Of a stretch of 64,000 nt of DNA, positions 39,834-51,000 are shown one piece after another. Within the stretch, counting starts at the first letter, position 1, and each line of letters begins with the position of its first letter. The notes beneath the pieces were generated by a model. It saw nothing but the letters and a program-made list of their open reading frames with translations, did not search any database and was not told the DNA's origin. This DNA comes from Campylorhamphus procurvoides (taxonomy: Eukaryota; Chordata; Aves; Passeriformes; Dendrocolaptidae): positions 1,212,314-1,276,313 of the forward strand of contig WBMV01009271.1 in the NCBI GenBank assembly GCA_013396655.1, in the 5' to 3' direction. The position numbers and the translations under genes are program-made.

Positions 39834-42800
39834 CAGTGCTGAGAAACTAAGGTATCACACACCTCATATATTCTGTACTGAGAGTAAGTTCATACTGAGC
39901 TTCCTCCTGATACCGTAAACCTATCTGATACTCTGACACTAGAAAGAGATGATCCAGATCCATCATGTTCTTGCAGTGATTCTGTGATATGAATTAATAA
40001 GTAACTAAGATGAAGATCCACAAAACCAAAAAATAATCATCATTATATCTGAGAACACTGGCTTCAGTGCTTTCCCCTTCATTCTTACAGAATTTTGCAC
40101 ATTTTGGGGGTGGAACCTCAACATAAGTGGCAGTTTTGAGAATTCATTATATGTATCTACAACTCCACACTTTGGAAAAAAAAAAACACCAACCAAAAAC
40201 AATAAGCCTAATTCCTTTATTAAGAGAGTCTGAAGTTTTTGCAGCCCTAATACACTTGGACTGATGTGAAGACAAAAGACTTGAGAATTTTCTTCTAAGA
40301 TTCTTCCACCAATGACTCAGGCATTGTTCCTCCATGCATAGAAAGGTATCTTCACACAGGATGACAACAGTGGGTTGTTTTCTGAAGTGGTGACTGTTTT
40401 ATGTGTTCACAGTGTCTCCTGCAAAAGTGTTCTGATGCAGAATCTGCTCAACCAAGTATGCTCACTTCCTGCCATCCATCCTGAGGCATACGTGATGCTC
40501 TAGGATCTCCTCACCTTCCTGCAGCAGTGCCCTCATTTTCACCACAAGAGACATTACACAAGTATTTTTCTCTCCAAGTAGGTTACCAGCCATGGTGGCT
40601 CTAGCCAAGTATGCAATTCCAAGCAGCATCTCAGCTTACAGAACAAGGCCTACAGCCTCTTAATGTAGTGCACAGAGCTCTCTGTGTCCTCTATGTGCCA
40701 GCACCATTTCATCCCCAAAGTGACTGAGCTGGAGTCATGACACGGCTAAATTTCAGGGCTACCTGATTTCCTGTCAGTACCAATGCCAATGTGACCATGA
40801 AGTCTAAGTTAGGGTTAAGATAAACTTGGAGAAGTTATCTTCTAGTGCAATGGAATTACATAGCAAACACCAGTCCTCAAATATGACGTGACTCAAATCT
40901 CAGATGGCAAGTTGTCTAACATTTAACCCTACTGACTGACTTGGGAAATAGTATATACTGAAAAGGGAGGGGAGATCCTGAAGCCACTTAATCAGAATGC
41001 TGCCTGATGAGCCAATGATGATAGCAACAGCAGTGGGCTGTGAGGCTTCAGAATTTTTTCCATATTTGAATAAAAGTAAAACCTTTTGAGCTTAGTAAAG
41101 CTAAGTTGTGTTAAAACAATCTGTTTCCAGATCGAGAATGTCAAAGATATATTCCATGCTCTCTTAAGTTAATTCTTTTATCTGGAAATGACAGGCAATC
41201 CACACTTGGCATCTGGAACAGTCCCGCTAGCTACTTCGCAAAATGTACAAAGATGTGACTTTATCTTAAAAGTATATATTACCAAAAAGAAAATTTATCA
41301 AAATAAAATTCTACAACTATTCTATAAATTTAGACTAACAGCATTTTCAAACCATGTGTACACCAAAAGCTAGACAACATATAAATAACATTTCTACCCT
41401 GTTTATTCTTCAAACTTTGTATCCAAATCCCACAGTTATCACTCATTGGTTGCGTGCCAGCATCAAACTGGGATAACAGCAGGGAATTGGGCCTGTTGGT
41501 TTCTTTCTAGTAAAGGGAATGGAAGTCAAAAAACCGAAAAGCACCTTTGAAAGCAATCTAATGTAACAAAATCCCTTTGTGAATGTACTAGAATCAGCAT
41601 ATGGCAATTTAGCCCAACCTGGAACACATTCTTATTCATTAGACAATGTCTCTGGAGAGAATATAAAACATTATCTTGGAGACTATGCTTAAAAATGCTG
41701 AATGTTTTGAGGAAAAGAAATCAAGGAGTGAATGTGAAATATGAAATAGATGTCAATTTTTCTTTTAGAAATCTTTAGAAATGAGGAAAGCTGAAGGCTA
41801 AAAATCACTTTGCTTAGCCAACTGATTATATCTATTTTAATCTGCTATGGTTGCTTGGGAGCTATTTTGCTAATCCCTGCTTTGTCGTTAGGCTGTACAT
41901 TAGCAGGATGGAAATGGCATATCACTGCACCATAATTCAGCAATGTGAATACAGAACAAGGAGAGTGCAGAGCTATCGGTGGCAGTACAACAGCAGATAA
42001 TAAGACTCTGTTACTCAAGCAGAATGTGTTATGTAAAGACAATTGCAGTGTAGAAGCAATAGCTCTAATCAGGTTAATTAGGCTGTGTTCATGTTTCATT
42101 TATGGTGCAAGCGCCCTGTAAATTCAAAGCAGTCTACCTTATCTTACTGCACTCCTTATACAGCCATCACATTCTCTGTAATACTCAACACCATATATTT
42201 TCTTCCTTTATAAGAAAAAAATCCCAAGATATTTCCGATTGCTTTTCAACAATTCCTTTTCTTCGTTGTTTATGGCTAAAAGAAGAAGAAAAGGGAAAGA
42301 TACAAGTTGTGTATAAATCCTATGCCCACATTAAATTTCCTTCCTCTTCAACTAAATTAGGCACTTGAAAGTATTTTGTGGAGGGCCTGCTTAATTGTAT
42401 TTTATTTATTTTTCATGTATTTTCTTGTTCAATAATGTGACCTGTTGAATGTTTAAGAAAAATTACATTGGCTTTAAAAAGTATGGTTCTCACCTTTCCT
42501 CCTTTTATTCATTTCCTTAAAGTGATACATCTCCTCTTTATTCCCTCAGAATTAGCTGGAATTATGTGTCTACTTTGAAGAAAGGGTTTGAGCCCAGTGC
42601 TGTGACCCTCAACCTCTACCTGTGTCTCCTCTCCACTTACTGCATCTGTTAGATTGCTCCTTTAAAGTAATAATGGGTACAACAATTCTGAGATCACTTT
42701 CTCTCCTCCCCCAAGAAAATAAGCCTGGGTAGAGAGGAGCTATTAAAGAGAGAGGACATGCTACAAATTAAAAGAACATGGCAGCTTGCTTCATCTTAAT

Positions 42801-44260
42801 TATTGAATCTGTTATTTTAGCAGTCAGGTATCTACATGCTGATTGCAAGCTTAGACTCAGTGTGCTTCATTAGAAAAAGAAATGCACTATTTTCACTACC
42901 CATTTAGAAGAAATCTATTCATGTTACACCTTAGTTATAAAACCTTTTGTTAAACTTGAAAAATGTTATAGGTCTATTTTAGTATGTATGTGTCCCTCAC
43001 ATGGTATTTCAGTATGTTGTTAATAACTATGCTTAAATAAATATTCACTGTTATATAATTCTGTATATAATATAATTTTTTTCTTATACATCTGTCCTGT
43101 GGACTTGAGCTAGTTGAGCATGATAACACAATATTACTTCGGAGGTCAAGCTGTGACATTGATGAGCAGTGCCATAAAAGCAGGGTGACTGAAGCAGGAG
43201 AGTTTTGCATGCTACCACTTACCGGATCACATTGCTGCAATGAATTTACTTCCGTTCTGGCTGCAAAAAAATGTGACTGTTTGTAAGGAACTTCTAATTA
43301 CATTTGACAGTGCATCCCTGCCAAGGTGTGCCACTGAGTTTCACAGGGCTCACAAACATGCTCTGTCTTGTCATACCTCACAGAACTTAGCACCTTAGAA
43401 GAGAACATTGAGGAAAATATGTTATTAATCTCTTGTAATGGTTTATATATCTATCATGTATTTAAATATTTTACTAGACAGATTTCATTTCACAGAAGGT
43501 CTGACTACCAATCCAATTCCCTTTATGAAGGGAAGCTGAGATATTACTATCTTCAAGATTTCGTGTGGTCTCAGTGGTGAAGGAGCCCAAATGAGGCAGC
43601 CCTCATTTGACTTCTGGTGGAGCAGCAGTGGAGCAGAGGGACCTTACAGCTGCATCCCTGGCTCCAGTTCAGGTGCTCTGGCACCACAATAATGAACTTC
43701 ATTATTCCTGTCAGGTGGCATCACTCCAAGTAAATGAAGTAATCATGTAAAGGGACTATTTGATGGGGCCTGCAGTAAATGTATCTTCAGACCCGATGGT
43801 GAAGACTTCAGGACCCATTCTCAGGTTTCACCCTTCTCCTCCTGATGAATAGCAGTAGCAGAGAGAGCCTTGTTCTCCTCCTGAAGGAAAAACTCTGGCT
43901 GCCTATGTGCATTACTTCCAAGTGTGCTGTAGCTTTCAGAGCCTAAAGGAAATACCAGATATGCATTCCTGAGCTCTCCTTCGTGCCCCCTCAGTAACCC
44001 TTGTACCCAGGTGTTTTTTTACATGGTATTTAATTTACCATTTGAGCAAAAGATGAGTTTAAATTCAAAGTAAATGTCAAATACTTGCAAAAATATGTAT
44101 AACTGAAGTTAGGGAGTAAACTCCCTATTAAAATAATTTTGCTAAGGATGGATCTAAATGTTATTGCTACAAGTGGGAACTATAATATATCTTCCCAAGA
44201 GACGCAGCAGCAAAAGCCCCATGAGAACCCACTGGGAAGCACACGATGCTCCTAACTCAC
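39834..44260. other. Intergenic upstream of vitellogenin, nothing recognised
   Basis: AT-rich sequence with scattered single TGACC half-sites (for example near 42440 and 42602) and a loose GGTCA/TGACA pair with 5-bp spacing near 43144. None is above chance expectation on its own. No open frame here looks protein-coding. Confidence 0.55.
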
Positions 44261-44263
44261 TGG

Positions 44264-44276
44264 GGTCAGTCTGAAA
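44264..44276. promoter_or_regulatory. Weak oestrogen-response-element-like site
   Basis: GGTCAGTCTGAAA has a perfect left half-site and 3-bp spacing but a poor right half. It lies 116 bp upstream of the stronger site at 44380 and about 710 bp before the ATG. Paired strong and weak elements are known upstream of chicken vitellogenin II, but this one could be chance. Confidence 0.3.
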
Positions 44277-44379
44277 ATGTAACTTACTTTTTATCAGACT
44301 CTTCTTATAAACAGAGAAATTAATTTCCCTCCTGTTTTCATAGTATAGGCTTTCACTACTAGCCAGAAGCTGGTGTGGT

Positions 44380-44392
44380 GGTCATACTGACA
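44380..44392. promoter_or_regulatory. Candidate oestrogen response element of the vitellogenin promoter
   Basis: GGTCATACTGACA matches the palindromic consensus GGTCAnnnTGACC at all but one of the ten defined bases. It is 594 bp upstream of the ATG and about 580 bp upstream of the predicted transcription start. The chicken vitellogenin II gene has its main oestrogen response element at a similar distance (about -620), so both sequence and position support it. Binding is inferred, not shown. Confidence 0.6.
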
Positions 44393-44825
44393 AGGTTTGT
44401 CTTCCTGGGCGTGGGTAACGAGATATGTTTGTAGAGACAGGTATGGTGGATACCATGGAAAGACAATTTCTCTTTCCATGCCTACAAGCTGTAAGGTGTC
44501 TTGAGCCTAAAGCTATGCAACCAATCATACATTCTCCTTTAAAAGTAGAGTTTCAATGTGACAATGCAAGGTGTGTCTCTGCAGCTCTGACCCTTTTCAA
44601 GAGTAAATTATCAGGAGATTGAAGACATGGCTGGAGAAAAGCTAAATTAGTTATGATGGAGGAACTGTATTTACTTAATTTAAAAATGTGTTATTTTACT
44701 GTGTGACTACAATGTAGAGAAAGGGGGAAAAAATAGCAAGCAAAGTATTTTGAAAACTAAATTCTTTTTCACATAGAAAATAAGGTAGTTGAGATCAAGA
44801 GATGATTTGATTTTGTCAGCATTCA

Positions 44826-44970
44826 TGACCTCAGAAATGTTTATTTTTTGATTGATCAATATGCATTCTAAAATACAGTTATTTGTCAAACGAACTTGCC
44901 AAAAGAAACATGTGATGTCACATGCCTTTATAAAAGAGAAACCCATCAGGTTCACCTTTACTTTATCCCC
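44826..44970 (+). promoter_or_regulatory. VTG1: Vitellogenin core promoter
   Basis: A consensus TATA box (TATAAAAG, 44929-44936) stands about 40 bp before the ATG and predicts a start near 44959-44963. That gives a very short leader of about 11-15 nt, like the roughly 13-nt leader of chicken vitellogenin II. Upstream are a half-site TGACCT (44826-44831), a forkhead-like TGTTTATTT (44838-44846), a palindrome ATTGATCAAT (44851-44860) and a near-palindrome CATGTGATGTCACATG (44909-44924) containing a CRE-like TGATGTCA. Forkhead factors are typical of liver promoters, and factor assignments are inference. Confidence 0.75.
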
Positions 44971-44973
44971 ACC

Positions 44974-45013
44974 ATGAGGGGCTTGATATTAGCCCTGGTT
45001 TTAACCCTGGTGG
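44974..45013 (+). CDS. VTG1: Vitellogenin exon 1 (signal peptide)
   Basis: The ATG in CCCCACCATGAGG has a good Kozak context. The exon encodes MRGLILALVLTLV plus the first base of Gly14, then donor GTAAGTA at 45014. The hydrophobic core is a classic secretion signal, and cleavage is expected near residue 14-15. It is strikingly similar to the chicken VTG2 leader. Confidence 0.93.
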
Positions 45014-48000
45014 GTAAGTAACTAACTCGAATTTACTTTCATGAATTTAAAATAATATATTCAGGAAAAAATTCAGAATCTAGATATAGTTCACTTGCAC
45101 TCTTGAACTTTGTTATAGAGAAATTATTTTATTACTTTTTTTTGTTGTTTGGGGGGGAAAAAGATTTTGGTGTGTTGAAATAGACATAAACTTAATTAGA
45201 AAGGGTTATGCTGTATGTCCAAGATGAGATATAGCCTTTTATACTAAAATACAATAACATTTTTGGTTGGTTTTTTTCTTTGTCATTTCATTACTGGTTT
45301 GGTTTTTTCTTCTCTTTCAGGGAGCCAGCATCTTAATTACCGTAAGTAATTTTCCTATCAGCTAATATAATTATAATGAATGAAATTAAAAATAGAATCT
45401 GAAAATATATCAATGTTTAATGTAGCTTTACAACAGCTAATTTTGTTCAGGTGCAATGCAAAAAATGAACAAATTCATCTCTTTTTTTGTTCCATACATT
45501 CTAATACAGGTAGTTTAATATGTTCTGTACAGTCTCTGTAACACTTTATGGGAACCATTTCTTTGCAGAACCCGATTTCAGTGAAAACAAGGTTTATACA
45601 TTTAATTATGAAAGCACGCTTCTCAGTGGACTTCCAGAGAAAGGACTTGCAAGAGCTGGAATAAGAATAAAAAGTAAAGTGGAAATTAGTGGTATTGGGC
45701 CAAAACTTTGCCTCATTAGGGTAAGAAAATGTATTCAATTTGAAAGGTAAAATTCTCATCATACTTGACTTCTTTTTTAAGCTTTTGGGAAGTAATTAAA
45801 TTTCATCAGGTGTTGTGCTTACTCAGGGAGAATGTAACTGATACTGTTATAATTTTATGCAGTGTCCTAAATTCTATTTGTACTTTGCCAGGTAATTCTC
45901 AACTCAAGCCAATCTTGGGCTCGAAGGATTTCTTCTACTTTGTGGTCAGGGAGACAATGGAATGTAATTTGAAATGGACAATAATTTATTGCAGTATCAA
46001 TCCAATTGTTCCAAACTGTACAACCTAGGATTATTTAATCAACTGATTTCATAACTAGCAGACAAAAGGCTATAAAACATGCAACAGTAGTTGGATGTGA
46101 TTCAATATTTAGCACAATTAATGTCATCTGGTACCTTCTTTTTCTGAAGAGTCCCAAGTGACATTCTTTGTCATCCTCAACTGTGTATTTTTACTGCATA
46201 CTGAGTAATTACTAAGAGTTTCGATTATGTGGAAAAACAGCCTATACATGCTTATAATGAGTGTATAAAACTTCAACTTCTTTATGCAAACTCCACTTAG
46301 CATTCCATATATGGGGGAGAAAAATTATCTTTTTAAAAGCTTTAACTTGGCAAGTTGAAAACTGCAGATTAAAAAGACTAGAGACTGTCTGATAAATATT
46401 TGTAAATGCTGTAGCCTTCCAGCCTGAATTAGCCTTCTGTTTCAAGGTATTTTTTTTAAATCCACATTAAAATGAATCTAGATGGGAAGCATTGTTTTTC
46501 CATGACTTTTGCAAGGGGATGGATTTTTTTGAAAAAATAAACAAACAAGGAAATAAGCGTCACACTTGCAGTGGTGAGTAGAAGGTTTCCCTGGCAGAAG
46601 GACAGCAGAAGTAGTCTTGTCCTCACCCCACATGCTCCCTGATTCCTGCTGAAAAAGTTTTTGGTGTGCCAGGATGAGTCTTAACCAAAAATTGACTCCT
46701 GTTCCCTAAAACCTTCCAATACAATTTCACTGGCTCTAGCGCATTTGTGAAAAGTTTTAGTTTTAGAAAAAAATACAGAAACAATTTCAGGCACAAAAAA
46801 GAGGAAAAAAAAAAAACAAACCCACAATTTTTGGGGCAAGTTTTAAGCTAAAGGTAATGGTACATTTATTCTCTTCTGCTATGGGAAAAGTTTATTTTGC
46901 TGCTGTTATATTTAAATTAGACAGTTTGGAGGGATGGTTCAGGGAATTAAACTTTCATCTGTAGCCTACTAGTTCACATTCAGCGCAAACAAAAAGCTGT
47001 GTTCCCTGGGCAGTTTCCAGCTGACAATTTTTTCATCACAAACCTACAAGTAAGAATTACCAGCTGTGTTCAAAACTGAGCAGACAGTGTGAGTCCTGAC
47101 TAGGCCCTGAGGGCTGGGGAAAACTACCCCACCCTGACCCTGCCGAGCAGTCCCAAACCTGCCCATACGCAATATGCCAGGAGCGTGTCCAAGAGGCAGC
47201 ACGAGGGATTTGCTCCATAACAGCCTCCCCTGTAAGCTTCACTTACCGGGGTTGGCAGTGATCTCCACCAACAATAACAAAAATAAACATGAAAGCGCAG
47301 TCTCCAGCGATTTGCTGTATGAGGATTTAGTCTGTGTGGCTTTTTGAGGAATTAATCCGCATCTTGGATCACATCGCCAGCCTGAGGTGTCAGAGAAAAG
47401 TCTCTTTAAATTATCAAAATATATAGAAGGGAAGGGTCCTCTGAGAAACTAAGCTAAACATGCCCATTCCCATGGGGTAGGAATTATTCAAGTTAAGCAT
47501 AGTTTAGCACAACTTTCTACTTGCTTGGATGTGCCCCAGGTTGAGGCTGGAGCGTGAAGTGCAGAGCATGGTTGGAGCCAGTGCCAATGCCTTCAGATCT
47601 ACAGCAAAACATGTAGGAATGACATTTTCTGTAATCTGCTGTCCACTGCTCCAGCTAATTCTGCCTATCTGGCTGGCCCAGCAGCCATGCTGTTATTAGT
47701 TTCAGACTGCTGCCTGCGTTTTGCGACCCCAGTGAGAGAAATGACAGAGTTCACAACAGGAGTTAATGATGTTTTATGCAACATTAGCTTTCTCCTGCAA
47801 TTTCCTGCAGATCTTCCATACTACTTTTGGGTAGCAACCTGCTTCATGTGGCTCTTCTCTGGCTCATTTCTTCTTACAAGTCAAACTTTGGCAATATGGA
47901 TTGTCTATGAAATAGAACAGAGTGCAGTGGCTGTAAAAGTATCACAGTAGTAGAGGTATCATTTACATTGCTCTCTTTCCTTTTCAATATGGAAATATGT

Positions 48001-51000
48001 GTATCAACCAGTTATGCTAAACTTCTAAGTTTTCCCTTTGAAGAGGCTTTGCATTCTTTACAAGTGTATTTTTGATGTGAGTAAAGCTCTAGATGCTTAT
48101 ATATATTGAAAAGCAAGTAAATTGAAAGAAAAAATTAGAGGAATTCTATTTCCACTTTGTTCTAGATTCACTCGATCGAAGCAGCAGAGTACAATGGTGT
48201 CTGGCCCACAAGCTCGTTCTCTCGATCCCTCAAATTGACCCAGGTTCTAACTGGGCAGCTCAGTAACCCCATCAAGTTTGAGTACAGCAATGGCCATGTT
48301 GGAAACATTATGGCTCCTGATTATGTCTCAGATGATGGTCTTAACATCTACAGAGGGATTATGAATGTGCTGGAGCTGAGTATAAAGAAGATGCAGTATT
48401 CATACAGCTTACAGGAGGTGAGATTTTTGGTTTGGCCATCGTGGTGGTTTTGTAAATAAATAAGCCTTCTCTTCAGATTCTTCTACTGCATTTGTTGACT
48501 TCATCCTTGACATAAACTTCACTAATAAGAAACACCTAAGCTTGGGAAATCATGCTTAAGTTGTTCTTATTGGACAACATTGGATTGACATGTAGTTAAA
48601 CAGGACAACAGAAAAGCAGATTTTTAATCTGGTTGATGAAAGTATTTCAGAAAATGCATTTGCGGTATTAGACCCTTAGAAAATCTGGATGGTTATTCTA
48701 GATAAAGTAAAATCCTGTGAAAGCTGAAGCCTACATAAAATGTGAGTACTATATTAAAACAAGCTTAAACATACAGCTTAATAGTAAAGCTACAATAACA
48801 GTAATTTGACTTTTTTAACCAATTGTATGTACTTTAATCTCTCCTAGCTCTTCTTTTAGAAGAAAAACTGTATATATGTCATGACATTACTGTAATAGCT
48901 TTGACAGTTGCAGTTGATGCTCTGTTGGAATTTCCACTGTTTTTCAGATTTTAATATATTAGTCAAGGTAAATCATCTGATATTACTATTCACCACAGAA
49001 ATTGCAATGTGTTTAGTTTTTGTAAAACCATATTTACATTGATTAGAGTACATTCAATTCAGAGATCAGCAAAAACCGTGAAATTATTATACTTTCATGT
49101 TATTTTTATTGAAAATGTAGAGTAACTTTTTTTAAAAAATTATTTTTATGTAAGTAGAGTTGTTTCTGGGAAAGGAACTACATTATTTAATATTTTTGCC
49201 CTGTTTGTTGTACATGAAAATCTGTGTGGTGGCATTGCATATTCTGCAGCACTATTTTCTCAAATCTAGTTTCACATCTTAGTTCTTTCTAGTACGTCCT
49301 ATTCTCTCTTGCTTGGCAATAGATGTGACTTCATCTCCTAGAACTGTTTGTAAGTTTTCTTGCTTTTCTCAGACAACAGCTAATTAATGAGCTTTGGCAC
49401 CCTTGCTTGAAGTCACTCTGTAAAGGAAGATAAGCATTATTAGTTCCAAAATCTGAGCTGCAGAGAGATCTAAAGGACTAACCTGGGAAAGCCTGAATCC
49501 CATCCTGTGGATGCAGGGCAAGGGTATCTGAGCTAGCTATGAACTGCACACAGCCAGATAAACAGCAGTCTAATTCCTCCCCCTGAACTCAACGGGCTGA
49601 ACAATAACATTTAAAGTCTGGATGTCTCCACCATATCCTGCAGTCCGCAGAGGAGCCCCACACTTGTATTTGCAGAGTACAAGTCTTTCAGAAAGCTTGG
49701 CCAATTCTTTCCAGCCCTTACCGAAGGTACAGTGTCTCCAAGAATTCTGTTAAGCTAAAGATGAAGTGGGTATGTCTTGCCTCCTAACCACCACATGACC
49801 ATTTTGCTGTTCTGACACAGCCCAGAGCTGGTCTCTGCACAGGCCATACTATCACTTACAATTAAAAAAAAAAATCACAAAAAATAACTCTTCCTCCTAA
49901 AATGCAATCAAACATTTTTCCTCTCCAAAACTGAGATTTGAAAGCTCTTATAAATGTATATGCTCAAAATATTATTGAAGATCTCAGCTAAAACTGCAAA
50001 CTCAAGAAAACCCGCAATCAAAACTGTGTTATCCTGAAATTCTTTTTAATTATTGCTGTTCATATTGTGACAGACCATCTGATATTGCCAGGCCTGTTCC
50101 ATAGGCATTTATAAGCTGTCTATAAAAGCAAGGGGTTTTTTAACCTTGAAATACTTTGCTGTTGAGATTTTATTCTTATCAATCAAATTATTTTGACACT
50201 TTTTGTTAATATTCCTCAAATCATATTTCATCATCAACAGCTCTTATTGAAAATTGTTGCTCCCTTTCCCTGAGGCTCCAAGTGAAACTTTGGGAATCTT
50301 AATTCTCTCAGTGCAACTCTGATTTGGCTTACTGGAAACCTGTACATGTAAAAAACAGATGAAATTAATGATCATCCCAATTTTCTTCTGGAGAGCACAA
50401 TGAAAAAAGAAGAGTTCATTTCCACTGGTAATTTTAAAAAATACAGAATTAAACTGGAAATTTCATGTGGTGAATTGAGGCTTTGCATAAAAGTGAACTT
50501 CTCTGATCCTGTTCTTGTTTTTCCAGGCTGGGATTGGAGGTATTTGCAATACAACATATGCAATTCAGGAAAACAAGCGAGCAAACCTAGTCTATGTGAC
50601 CAAATCCAAGGACCTGAACAGTTGTGAAGAGAAAGTTCAAATTATCACAGGTTCAGCAAACACTTATCCATGCCAGACCTGCCAGAAGGTAAATTATAGT
50701 GGTATTGTGTATATATGTTTTATATTCTTATGCAGAGCACCATTTGGTATCCATGCTATCTCTTGCTTTGAAACTCTAAAAACGAGGGAAGAGTCAGGTC
50801 TGCTGTATCCAGTTGTCAGTATTTTCTTTCTGTATGAAAATCAGCCCACATTGAAGCAGAGGTCTGTGCTGCAGACTGTCATGTAAAGCAGGCACACTTC
50901 AACTAGCTCAAACTAGCTGGCTTGGAAACCATGAATTATTAGCATGAGTTAATTCACCTACTCTCTCAAATTAAAAAAATAGTCATGATGTCCACTTTCT

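Noticed and set aside
43144..43157. GGTCA and TGACA with 5-bp spacing
   Set aside because: The spacing is wrong for an oestrogen response element, which needs 3 bp, and single half-sites are common.
47687..47950. 87-codon frame in vitellogenin intron 3
   Set aside because: No vitellogenin similarity, and inserting it would break the exon 3 to exon 4 alignment, which is complete without it.
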